Positions 34,906-43,217 of a DNA stretch of 64,000 nt are shown in pieces; positions within the stretch are counted from its first letter, which is position 1, and the number at the start of each line of letters is the position of its first letter. The notes beneath the pieces were generated by a model. It did no database searches, had not been told where the DNA came from, and saw nothing but the letters and a program-made list of their open reading frames with translations. Location: the NCBI GenBank assembly GCA_942492795.1, contig OW818639.1:1364001-1428000 (forward strand), in the 5' to 3' direction. Made by a program: the position numbers and the translations under genes. This DNA is from RGIG3178 sp942492795 (lineage in GTDB: Bacteria; Bacillota; Clostridia; Christensenellales; QAND01).

Positions 34906-35421
34906 ATGAAAACATTGGTTTTATCGTATTCGTTCACAGGAAACAACGACGCCCTTGCCAAAAGCGTCGCGATCAATTTAGATGCCGAGCACATCAGGGT
35001 GACGGAACCCCGCAAGCGCACGCAAGCCAATATCATCGTCGATCTTTTACTCAACAGAACGCCAAAGATTGATATGGTACCTTTTTGCCCCCAAAACTAT
35101 GACATGGTGCTGTTTATGGGGCCGGTTTGGATCGGACATCCCGCGACACCTTTGCGCCCCTATCTTAAGCTGATCAAAGCTCCAAAGTACGCGTACGCTT
35201 CCATAAGCGGCGGGGCGGATGGCCCGAACCCGAAGCTTTCCGAAGAACTTGAGAAGCTGACAGGAAGAGCACCTGATGTGGTTATTGACCTGCACATAGC
35301 CGACCTTCTGCCTGTCGAGCCTAAGCCTACTCGCAAGGTTACGATGGCCTACAAGATAAACGAAGAAGAGATATACAAACTGGCTGAGGCGGTTGTAAAA
35401 GCAGTTCGGCAAGTAGTTTAG
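34906..35421 (+). CDS. Flavodoxin family protein
   Basis: A 171-aa flavodoxin-fold protein expected to bind FMN. The phosphate loop is SYSFTGNNDALAKSVA (residues 6-21), followed by MVLFMGPVWIGHPATPLRPY and YASISGGADGPNPKLSEELE. GGAGG lies 8 bases before ATG 34906. Located between the first and second microprotein genes of a TetR-controlled cluster, so electron transfer linked to the membrane is a reasonable inference. Redox partner unknown. Confidence 0.82.
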   Translation: MKTLVLSYSFTGNNDALAKSVAINLDAEHIRVTEPRKRTQANIIVDLLLNRTPKIDMVPFCPQNYDMVLFMGPVWIGHPATPLRPYLKLIKAPKYAYASISGGADGPNPKLSEELEKLTGRAPDVVIDLHIADLLPVEPKPTRKVTMAYKINEEEIYKLAEAVVKAVRQVV

Positions 35422-35455
35422 CAACATTCCATCTTACAAAGGGGAGGTGAAGGAA

Positions 35456-35563
35456 ATGTCAGGATGGTTGATAGCTCTACTCGTTATGATTGTAACAGCC
35501 GGAATGTGTGCGATCTACTCAAAGAAAATAAGAGAGGCTTGCAACGCCAGAGATCACAAGTAA
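35456..35563 (+). CDS. Microprotein 2, single membrane helix
   Basis: A 35-aa protein from ATG 35456, preceded by GGGGAGGTGAAGG. It opens MSGWLIALLVMIVTAGMCAI, nearly all one transmembrane helix, with a short basic tail. Paralogous to the microproteins at 34655, 35652, 35884 and 36078. The sequence around its stop is repeated in the next gene (35,786-35,826). Confidence 0.6.
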   Translation: MSGWLIALLVMIVTAGMCAIYSKKIREACNARDHK

Positions 35564-35594
35564 GCGAGATTCTGCTTCGGAGGTGAAAACCCCT
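35555..35594 (+). repeat. Direct repeat, copy 1, microprotein cluster
   Basis: CACAAGTAAGCG...TTCTGCTTCGG...ACCCCT recurs imperfectly at 35,786-35,826. In copy 1 the TAA is the stop of microprotein 2. Confidence 0.6.
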
Positions 35595-35651
35595 AGAGAG
35601 CCGAAAGGATATACAGAGCAGTAAAGAACCTAGACAAAGGAGGCAAGGAAA

Positions 35652-35843
35652 ATGACAGGATGGATCATTGTTTCAATCATAATCATAGCTGCAGTCGGGC
35701 TAGGAGCAGTATTATGCGTGGCAGCGGTAGCCGGACTATATTCAGGCCTATACAAAATAATATACGAGGTTTTAACACCAAACCTCACAAATAAGCGGGT
35801 TTCTGCTTCGGTAGCGGGAAACCCCTTGCATGCAGCAAGGTGA
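35652..35843 (+). CDS. Microprotein 3, single membrane helix
   Basis: A 63-aa protein from ATG 35652, with AAAGGAGGCAAGG upstream. It opens MTGWIIVSIIIIAAVGLGAV and continues LCVAAVAGLYSGLYK; the C-terminus (NKRVSASVAGNPLHAAR) is read out of the DNA repeat that in microprotein 2 contains the stop codon, in another frame. This suggests the tail is a frameshifted extension. Paralogue of its neighbours. Confidence 0.6.
   Translation: MTGWIIVSIIIIAAVGLGAVLCVAAVAGLYSGLYKIIYEVLTPNLTNKRVSASVAGNPLHAAR
35786..35826 (+). repeat. Direct repeat, copy 2, microprotein cluster
   Basis: CACAAATAAGCG...TTCTGCTTCGG...ACCCCT, imperfect copy of 35,555-35,594. Here it lies within the coding frame of microprotein 3. 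Evidence for tandem duplication. Confidence 0.6.
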
Positions 35844-35883
35844 CACAGAGTATTTATAGACAAAGACAAAGGAGGTGAAAAAA

Positions 35884-36018
35884 ATGACAGGATTGATCGT
35901 TGCGTTGGCCTTAATCGTGGCCGCATTCGGTGTAGGAGCAGTATTCTGCGCGCCCTGGTCACCGGTTCACAAAGCACAGGAAGCCGCGAAGAATCGCATG
36001 CAGAATACCACGCGGTAA
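35884..36018 (+). CDS. Microprotein 4, single membrane helix
   Basis: A 44-aa protein from ATG 35884, with AAAGGAGGTGAAAAAA upstream almost identical to the leader of microprotein 3. It opens MTGLIVALALIVAAFGVGAV, then FCAPWSPVHK and a polar tail. One predicted transmembrane helix with small residues and a cysteine at its end. Function unknown. Confidence 0.6.
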   Translation: MTGLIVALALIVAAFGVGAVFCAPWSPVHKAQEAAKNRMQNTTR

Positions 36019-36077
36019 GGCATCTGCTCCGAGATGGTAAAAGAATCCGATGATTGGCAAAGAAAGGAGGAATCCCG

Positions 36078-36206
36078 ATGGAAAACATTGACGCACGCAA
36101 GTCCCCAAAAGAGGCGAGCAGAAGAATGAGAGGATGGGTCATCGCTCTAGGCATCGTCGCAGCCTTTTTTGCGGTAGGTTTTGTCTGCTGCACGTTTATA
36201 TGGTAA
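36078..36206 (+). CDS. Microprotein 5, single membrane helix
   Basis: A 42-aa protein from ATG 36078, with AAAGGAGG 7 bases upstream. Like microprotein 1 it has a charged N-terminus (MENIDARKSPKEASRR) before MRGWVIALGIVAAFFAVGF and a CC pair (VCCTFIW) at the end. The pairing of GWVIAL and CC makes it the closest relative of microprotein 1 in the cluster. Confidence 0.6.
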   Translation: MENIDARKSPKEASRRMRGWVIALGIVAAFFAVGFVCCTFIW

Positions 36207-36274
36207 TCAGTCGGCTATTGAAGCATCTTCTACCGCCGTCGAGAGAAAGAATTTTGAAGAATAGAATGCAGAAT

Positions 36275-36413
36275 CGAGCCGCCCCAGAGTTAACCCCGTG
36301 ATGACGCACAAAGCGTACCTCGGAAAAGCTGGGGAGGCTCGAACACGGTACAGGAGGGAACCGAGCGACTGGTATGGATACCCTAGCCATCTCCTGTCCG
36401 ACACAGCGGTGTC
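36275..36413 (+). ncRNA. Candidate structured RNA of unknown class
   Basis: Three helices can be drawn. CGAGCC-G-CCCCAG (36275-36287) pairs with CTGGGG-A-GGCTCG (36329-36341), 12 pairs and one mismatch, enclosing ACGC-ACAAA-GCGT. ACAGGAG (36350-36356) pairs with CTCCTGT (36391-36397), enclosing GGTA-TGGA-TACC. GACAC-AGCG-GTGTC (about 36400-36413) follows. No open frame or ribosome-binding site is present. It lies between the microproteins and a membrane protein gene; a group II intron fragment or other known family is possible but I cannot match it. Confidence 0.45.
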
Positions 36414-36595
36414 AATACGTTAGCAAACATCCAAAGTAGAAGAGTGGGCGAAAAGATTAAGGAAAAGCATGTATTTATGTTTGTAGAAGGATTAACTTCT
36501 ATCGGATTAGGCGACGAAAATCTCACGAACCGTTCACGAGATCTGAGAAAATGTTACTAGCACATACAAATAAAATAGACATAGAGGTGTAAGAA

Positions 36596-37006
36596 ATGAA
36601 CGCGATGCATAAAAAAGTCTTCTTTTTACGAATCAGCTATTGGGTCTGCGCAATTTTCGAATTACTTACCGTCATGCCGATGCTGTCTCCGAAACTATTC
36701 GGATTGACCTTGGGAATCCCGGACTTCCATCCCGGAAATGATTATAGATATGCCATGGGAGTTGCCACTTCGTTTGTATTGGGGTGGGTGGCTTTGTTAA
36801 TCTGGGCCAATCGCAAACCATTGGAACGAAAAGGCGTTTTATTGCTGACCATTCCGGTCTTTGTGGGAAATGTGATTAGCGGTATTTATGCCGCGTCAAG
36901 CGGATTGATAAAGAAAACTACCATGCTTCCTTCCTGGATCATGCAAATAATCATTATAGTTCTATTTGGGTTCAGCTATTATTACGCGAGAAAGACGGTT
37001 AAATAA
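36596..37006 (+). CDS. Small four-helix membrane protein
   Basis: A 136-aa protein from ATG 36596 with GAGGTG 7 bases upstream. Four hydrophobic segments (about residues 9-28, 54-70, 80-99 and 113-130) and small loops; it opens MNAMHKKVFFLRISYWVCAI. The topology resembles DoxX-like or DUF4345-type small membrane proteins, but no signature is decisive. It stands alone after the candidate RNA. Confidence 0.6.
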   Translation: MNAMHKKVFFLRISYWVCAIFELLTVMPMLSPKLFGLTLGIPDFHPGNDYRYAMGVATSFVLGWVALLIWANRKPLERKGVLLLTIPVFVGNVISGIYAASSGLIKKTTMLPSWIMQIIIIVLFGFSYYYARKTVK

Positions 37007-37316
37007 AACAATTCAACATATAGAAAATGGTGATAATTGCAGTCTTGATAAGTCGGAATTAAAGCAATGGATATTTGTCGTTACTACTGTTTGTTCGGGT
37101 AAGCAGCGCGTCTAATATTTCTCTTAGCTCGTTTCCGCAAAACCAAACCCACATTCTTGTATAGTCGGTACGACATACCAGATTCAGCTTACATGAAATA
37201 TAAGAGAACCACAAGATTACAAGTTTTTCCAACAAGTTCTAGAATATCCTTTTTCTCTATGATATTATAAGTCATGTAATCCATCGACAATAAACGACAA
37301 TAGTGGAGGAATTTGC
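37007..37316. other. Intergenic region without a supported gene
   Basis: About 310 bases of AT-rich sequence. On the minus strand short open frames of about 30 codons exist near 37,085-37,175 but lack ribosome-binding sites. Nothing else stands out. Confidence 0.4.
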
Positions 37317-37553
37317 GTGGATGATCGTTTCATTTCATCACGAAGAATTAAAAGCATCAACCATGTAGCAGACGGAAACATCTTGAAAATTGTCTTTGCA
37401 AATGGCATGACTTATCGATATAGCAATGTGCCCGAGAGTATCTATCTTGAGATGAAGAGATCAAAAGACCAAAACACATTTTTTGATAAGAAGATTTACG
37501 CCCACTATACCTTGTTGGATCAGCAATATATTCTTTCTTACCGGCAGAAATAA
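37317..37553 (+). CDS. KTSC domain protein
   Basis: A 78-aa protein from GTG 37317, with GGAGGAA 7-8 bases upstream. It follows the KTSC domain pattern: SSRRIKSINHVADGNILKIV, FANGMTYRYSNVPESIYLEM, then FFDKKIYAHYT. These short domains are found alone or fused to lysyl-tRNA synthetase-like and phage proteins; their function is unknown. Single gene here. Confidence 0.7.
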   Translation: MDDRFISSRRIKSINHVADGNILKIVFANGMTYRYSNVPESIYLEMKRSKDQNTFFDKKIYAHYTLLDQQYILSYRQK

Positions 37554-37707
37554 AGTCGCCTAGAAGAGAAATACGCAGACCTGATATACAGTATCTATCG
37601 GAACATTGGTATGTAAGTCTCTTATGGGATCGTTATACAGATGAATCACCATATGGGTCATATGAACAAAGAGTCTGTACATCATAATAAGAGAGGTGGC
37701 ATGGGCA

Positions 37708-38727
37708 TTGGACAAGACAACAATAACCAGCCAAAGGAGATCAACCTCAAAAGCAGATAGCTTTTTAATATCATTTTCAGATTTACCGATTGGCTTAATG
37801 TTGATAGACGCCAATGCTATAGTAGTTGAGGCAAACAGCAATATTTTTAAGTACCTTATGAGGAATGATCTTGAAAAATTAGATAGACGATTTGGTAATC
37901 TTTTTAATTGTAATGTCGCTGTTTCTGAGAACATTGAATGTGGCACAGGCATACCTTGTCAAACCTGCGAAATCAATCAAGGGGTTCATCAAGTGCTTTC
38001 TGAGGGGCAAGAGCTCAAAGAAGTAGAACTATCGCATAACTTCATTATGAACGGAAGAGAAGGCATTAAGTGGTTTGCCATCAATGCAAAACGAATATTT
38101 CAAAAAGGCAAGGCCTATGCCTTGGTTGCATTTACGGATATATCAAACAGGAAAAAAATTGAAAATGAATTGGTTAAATTGGGAATTCTTGATGAATTGA
38201 CTGGATTGTATAATCGAAGATATATTATTCAGCAATTTGAAACTATATTGAATACCTATAGTGAAGAACGAGGCCCTTCTTCAGTTGCTTTGCTTGATCT
38301 TGATGAATTCAAAGAAATAAATGATACATTTGGACATAACGTCGGCGATGAGGTACTTATCTGCTTTTCAAAACTCATGCAGTCTGTTACTAGAGAAACA
38401 GAGATCGTTGGCAGATATGGGGGAGATGAATTTCTGCTTATATTTACAAATTCTGATTCACAGGCGGCTAATAAAATATTATTACGCATACTCGAACAAT
38501 CAAAAAACTTAATGAAAGATAAATTCAATATACAACTGACGTTTAGTGCCGGTTTGGTTGAGATCAAAAGCAAAGTTACACAAGATGATAGCACAAAGGC
38601 TATAATTGAAAAAGTCGATCGACTTTTATACTTAGCCAAAGAAACTGGTAGAAACCGTATAGAATTGGATTCGACAATCAGTTGTCCAATACAGTTCTCT
38701 TCCAACATCGAAAGAAGTATATCATAA
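37708..38727 (+). CDS. PAS-GGDEF diguanylate cyclase
   Basis: Predicted cyclic di-GMP synthase. The 339-aa protein has a PAS domain (about 15-150) with a cysteine cluster, FNCNVAVSENIECGTGIPCQ followed by TCE, a pattern seen in some redox or metal-sensing PAS domains. The GGDEF domain (about 165-320) has DELTGLYNRRY and an intact active site GRYGGDEFLLIF, so catalysis is expected. I place the start at TTG 37708, 9 bases after GAGGTGG; a GTG at 37696 lies inside that motif. Opens a c-di-GMP signalling block. Confidence 0.88.
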   Translation: MDKTTITSQRRSTSKADSFLISFSDLPIGLMLIDANAIVVEANSNIFKYLMRNDLEKLDRRFGNLFNCNVAVSENIECGTGIPCQTCEINQGVHQVLSEGQELKEVELSHNFIMNGREGIKWFAINAKRIFQKGKAYALVAFTDISNRKKIENELVKLGILDELTGLYNRRYIIQQFETILNTYSEERGPSSVALLDLDEFKEINDTFGHNVGDEVLICFSKLMQSVTRETEIVGRYGGDEFLLIFTNSDSQAANKILLRILEQSKNLMKDKFNIQLTFSAGLVEIKSKVTQDDSTKAIIEKVDRLLYLAKETGRNRIELDSTISCPIQFSSNIERSIS

Positions 38728-38776
38728 ATAAGTTTAGTTACAATTATATTAAATTTAAATGAAGAAGAGGTAAATT

Positions 38777-41700
38777 GTGGAAAAGAAACAGCTTTGCATC
38801 CTATTAATTGATGACAATCGTGATAATCTGACTACTCTTCGTGCTTTGCTAGCCGAAACATTTGTAGATGCATCTGTTATCACCGCAAATACAGGACAAT
38901 CTGGGATTGAGATCGCATTATTGAAGGATCCTGATGTGATTATCCTAGATATCGTAATGCCCGAAATTGATGGATTGGAAACATGTAAATGGTTAAAAGC
39001 AAATCCAAAAACACGTGACATACCTATCATATTTTTGACGGCACTTCACGGTGACATACGAACGAAGGTTGCGGCGCTGGATGCAGGTGGAGACGCTTTC
39101 CTTTCAAAACCTTTTGATCGAACTGAGTTGATTGCACAAGTACACGCTATGATTAAAATCAAAGATGCAAATAAAAACAAACGGTATGAAGTATTACGTC
39201 TTTTACAAACAATTGATCTGCAAGGTAGAGAGTTTATTGAATCCTACAATGAAAAGCTTCGACTCTTTGAGTTGCTGAAACAAGAAGAGGCGAAGAGAAA
39301 AACGAGCGAGGAAATCCTTAATGAGGCACAGGCATTGGGTCTCATCGGAAGTTTTGAGATAAGTGCTGAAAATCAAAGAGTTATTCCATCCGATACAGTC
39401 CTTCAGATATTTGGAATAGATAAGAGCAATTTCAACGGAGAGCTCTCTGAACTATTAAGATTGGTCCACCCAAATGATATAGATTGGGTAGAACAACGGA
39501 TTAAGGACTCTAAAGAAAGCGGAACGCCTGTTGATCTGATATTTCGAATTCTTAATGCCAAGATCGGAGAGCGGATTATATTACTAAAATATAAACCGCA
39601 GAATGCTCCACATAGGATATTGAGCGCGGGGATTGGGATAATTCAGGATATAACAGAGCGCGAAATGCTGGAAGACAAATTGGTCCATAGTGAGGAAGAG
39701 TTTAGCTATATATTTTATAACGCAGTCGAAGGGAAGTCACTCACTTCATTTACAGGGGATCTTCGTGTAAACAATGCTTTTTGTGAAATGCTTGGATATT
39801 CCGAAGTGGAGCTAATGGGAAAGAAGTGGCAAGATATTACTCATCCAGAGGATATTGAAGAAAGTGAACTCGAGTTAGAATTACTGCTTTCCCGTAAAAA
39901 AGAAATTGTGCATTTGGAAAAGAGATATATCAAGAAAGACGGTTCAATAATCTGGGCAGATGTAAATGTAAAAGTCAAATTCGATCCACTTGGGAAGCCT
40001 GACTATTTAATTACCTCTGTTGTTGATATAACCGATAAGAAAGAGACAGAACGAGCGCTTGTGGAAAGCGAGCAAAAGCATAGACGTCTGGTGACGCAGA
40101 TGAGTCAAGGACTTGCACTTCACGAAATCATTGTGGATGCAAACGACGCGCCTATCAATTATCGGTTCCTTGATGTCAACGATAGTTTTGAACGAATTAC
40201 AGGACTTCAAAGAAAAGATATCATAGGAAGAACGATTCTTGAAGTATTGCCAGAGACTGAACCAATATGGATAGAAACGTACGGCCACGTTGCCTTAACA
40301 GGCGCTCCAGTTGAATTTGAAAACTATTCTAGCGCATTGCAAAAATACTTTCATGTTTCTGCATATTGTCCAACACCGAACCAATTCGCAACTATATTTA
40401 TAGATGTTACTGAGCAAATGCTAATTCAAAAGGAGCTTGTCAGTAGCGAATCACGCTTCCGCGCACTGAGCGAACAATCCTTGATTGGCATCTCCATTCT
40501 CGATAAAAACCGTGTGCGGATATATGCCAATGCAGAATATGCGAAAATCCTTGGCTGTGATATTGATGAATTGATAGGAGTCGATATTCTTGAAGGAATT
40601 CATCCGGATGATATCGAAAAAGTAAGAAGCGCTGTCGCAGCAAAACTCAACGGCAATGTAAAAAGCACTCAATATCGATACAAAAGAAGGAACAAAAGCG
40701 GAGAATATAGGGACATAGAAGTCTTCTCTACGTTGGCCGATCTTGGAGGGGAACCCATAAATATCAGTAGTAGCATCGACATTACAGACCGTTTGCGAGC
40801 AGAGAATGCATTAATTGAATCTGAGATACGTTACCGACGACTGTTTGAAGCTGCAAAGGATGGGATCGTAATTATAAACACAGATTCTGGAATAATCGAA
40901 CATGCCAATCCATATGTTTGCGAGATGTTGGGGTATCCGGTTGACCAACTGGTTGGAAAGACATTGTTCGATCTTGGTATAGTTATGAAGTATGATAGCG
41001 TAAGAGAACTGATAAAAGTGCTAGAAGTAAACAAATACTTCCAGATTGATGAGACAACATTTAAAACTGATAAAGGCAACGAGTTGTCGATTGAACTCTC
41101 GTTCAATATGTATTCTATTGGAGAAGGACGCGTTGTACAAGTAGATTTTAAGGACATCACCAACACAAAGAAAGCAGTCGACGAATTGAGAGAGAGTGAA
41201 GAACTATTTCATTCTGCATTCGACAGTTCAGTATTAGGGATATGTATGCTCAATGCGAATGGTAGATATATTAGAGCAAATAATAAAATATGCGAAATGT
41301 TGGGCTACTCATCGGAAGAACTGCTAACGATGACATTTATGGACGTTACACATCATGACGATATCCAATATGGAATTGAGAACTTGAAGCGCTTTATAGC
41401 CAATGAAATAGAAAACATGAATTACGATAAAAGATATATTAGAAAAGATGGAAGCGTGTTTTGGGGTAATATTACAATTTCTTCAATTCGAGACAAGAAC
41501 AATCGATTCATGTATAACGTTAACTATATCCAAGATATTACAGAGCAAAAAAATAGTGCCCAAGAACACAAGAGGATGCTTCATGATACAATTCGGACAC
41601 TGGCGCAGGTTATCGAAACCAGAGATCCCTATACTTCTGGACATCAGAAACGGGTTGCTGATCTAGCCATTTATATCGCAAAGATTTTAAAACTACCTGA

Positions 41701-42154
41701 TGAGAAGCTTGAGGCACTCGAACTTGCATGTCTTGTTCATGATATTGGCAAAATTCAAATTCCATCTGATATCTTGAACAGACCTAGTGTACTATCTGAC
41801 GTTGAAAGAGGAATGATTCAGTATCATCCTGAGTTGGGATACGATATTTTAAAAGGAATCGAAACGAAATTACCAATAGCTGAGATAGTTTTTGAACACC
41901 ATGAAAGATCAGATGGTTCTGGATATCCAAGAGGCTTGGCGGGTGATTCGATCATGGTTGAAGCTAAAATTTTAGGTATTGCTGATGTAATAGAGAGCAT
42001 GCTGTCTCATCGACCCTATCGACCTGCATTATCCAAAGAAAACGTCATTGAGGAGTTAACAGAAGGGAAAGGAAATAAATACGATCAAAAGATTGTAGAG
42101 GTCGGTCTCATTTTTCTAAAGAATTATCGAGTGGGTCAATGGGTAGAGAGGTAA
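38777..42154 (+). CDS. REC-PAS(x6)-HD-GYP response regulator
   Basis: A 1125-aa predicted c-di-GMP phosphodiesterase. It has a receiver domain (residues 6-125, LIDDNRDN, phospho-acceptor in VIILDIVMPEIDG, LSKP) and about six PAS domains between 180 and 930 (each ending in a DIT motif such as VVDITDKKE). The HD-GYP domain (about 935-1110) has HDIGK, HHERSDGSGYPRGL and RPYRPAL. All key residues are present. GTG start at 38777. The paralogue at 46,173 has the same layout with four PAS domains. Confidence 0.92.
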   Translation: MEKKQLCILLIDDNRDNLTTLRALLAETFVDASVITANTGQSGIEIALLKDPDVIILDIVMPEIDGLETCKWLKANPKTRDIPIIFLTALHGDIRTKVAALDAGGDAFLSKPFDRTELIAQVHAMIKIKDANKNKRYEVLRLLQTIDLQGREFIESYNEKLRLFELLKQEEAKRKTSEEILNEAQALGLIGSFEISAENQRVIPSDTVLQIFGIDKSNFNGELSELLRLVHPNDIDWVEQRIKDSKESGTPVDLIFRILNAKIGERIILLKYKPQNAPHRILSAGIGIIQDITEREMLEDKLVHSEEEFSYIFYNAVEGKSLTSFTGDLRVNNAFCEMLGYSEVELMGKKWQDITHPEDIEESELELELLLSRKKEIVHLEKRYIKKDGSIIWADVNVKVKFDPLGKPDYLITSVVDITDKKETERALVESEQKHRRLVTQMSQGLALHEIIVDANDAPINYRFLDVNDSFERITGLQRKDIIGRTILEVLPETEPIWIETYGHVALTGAPVEFENYSSALQKYFHVSAYCPTPNQFATIFIDVTEQMLIQKELVSSESRFRALSEQSLIGISILDKNRVRIYANAEYAKILGCDIDELIGVDILEGIHPDDIEKVRSAVAAKLNGNVKSTQYRYKRRNKSGEYRDIEVFSTLADLGGEPINISSSIDITDRLRAENALIESEIRYRRLFEAAKDGIVIINTDSGIIEHANPYVCEMLGYPVDQLVGKTLFDLGIVMKYDSVRELIKVLEVNKYFQIDETTFKTDKGNELSIELSFNMYSIGEGRVVQVDFKDITNTKKAVDELRESEELFHSAFDSSVLGICMLNANGRYIRANNKICEMLGYSSEELLTMTFMDVTHHDDIQYGIENLKRFIANEIENMNYDKRYIRKDGSVFWGNITISSIRDKNNRFMYNVNYIQDITEQKNSAQEHKRMLHDTIRTLAQVIETRDPYTSGHQKRVADLAIYIAKILKLPDEKLEALELACLVHDIGKIQIPSDILNRPSVLSDVERGMIQYHPELGYDILKGIETKLPIAEIVFEHHERSDGSGYPRGLAGDSIMVEAKILGIADVIESMLSHRPYRPALSKENVIEELTEGKGNKYDQKIVEVGLIFLKNYRVGQWVER

Positions 42155-42377
42155 GCGGTTGACCTTAAAAGAGAAACGATACAAATAAGAGTATCCAAGA
42201 TGGTGCATCCGCGATTAACAGATCGAGATAAGGATCGTTGTCAAAAAGATTCTAAAGCAATTTTGCTTCAGAGTTGTAGATTAAAGAAGAACAAGGTAAA
42301 ATCAAGGAACGAACGTACGCTTTATATGTATGGCAGTAGATTCAATGCTCCCATGAGACATGATGCATGGAGGACTT

Positions 42378-43217
42378 ATGGAAAGAGAAGCCCTGGATTC
42401 TATCGTTATAATCATGAGACAGAAATACAATATGGACATATCAGTATATAAATACGGATTTCTTCTCAAATCAGTGGAGAAGAGAAGGCGTCTGATAGGT
42501 TATAATCCGATAGAGTATTGTTTATATTTGGAAAACGACATCAACGAAGCAGAATTTTTATTTCAATCGATGATCATATCTCATAGCAAATTCTTTAGGG
42601 AGCCGATTACCTATGAGTTGCTCGAACAGTATGTTCTACCTAACATTGTTAGCGGTAAAAATATTAGTAGTGAGATTCGGATCTGGTCAGCAGGGTGTGC
42701 ATGTGGTGAGGAGCCTTATTCTCTGGCTATTCTGACTTCGGAAGCAATTCAAGCTAGCACGAACAAAGGGATACGATTCCGTATAATCGCTACAGATATT
42801 TCAAAAGAAGCAATCGCGGTTGCACAAGCCGGTATTTATGATGAATCCTCAATGCATGAAGTAAAGCTAAAGTACTGGAACAAACACTTCACAAACCATC
42901 ACAGCAATTACATAATCGATCCTCAACTTAAAAAGCACGTCGAATTTTCCCACTATAATCTATTGGATCCGAAGACAACAGCCCCACCGGATAGTATCTT
43001 TGGAGATTTTGATTTGATAATTTGCAGTAATCTTCTTATTTACTATAACATTGATGCCCAACAGGTTATATTGAAGAAACTAAAGCAGGCTTTGTCACCG
43101 AATGGATACTTGGTGACGAGCGAAACTGAAAAAGCCCTGATCGAGAGCACTGAAGGCTTGGAAATAGTCTCCGTTCCCATTGCCATATTTAAAAACAACA
43201 AGAGGAATAACAGATGA
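42378..43217 (+). CDS. CheR-type protein-glutamate O-methyltransferase
   Basis: SAM-dependent methyltransferase of the CheR family, normally methylating chemoreceptor glutamates. About 279 aa from ATG 42378, which has GGAGG 4 bases upstream (ATG 42360 is the alternative). It shows SKFFREPITYELLE, the SAM-binding IRIWSAGCACGEEPYSLAI, IIATDISKEAIAVAQAGIYD, and FDLIICSNLLIYYN. Its last four bases overlap the hybrid kinase gene. No chemotaxis operon is present; its target may be the chemoreceptor-like sensor of that kinase. Confidence 0.92.
   Translation: MEREALDSIVIIMRQKYNMDISVYKYGFLLKSVEKRRRLIGYNPIEYCLYLENDINEAEFLFQSMIISHSKFFREPITYELLEQYVLPNIVSGKNISSEIRIWSAGCACGEEPYSLAILTSEAIQASTNKGIRFRIIATDISKEAIAVAQAGIYDESSMHEVKLKYWNKHFTNHHSNYIIDPQLKKHVEFSHYNLLDPKTTAPPDSIFGDFDLIICSNLLIYYNIDAQQVILKKLKQALSPNGYLVTSETEKALIESTEGLEIVSVPIAIFKNNKRNNR

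Noticed and set aside
36275..36413. Group II intron or terminator identity for the hairpin cluster
   Set aside because: No reverse transcriptase gene, no clear domain V sequence and no T-run; left as an unassigned structured RNA.
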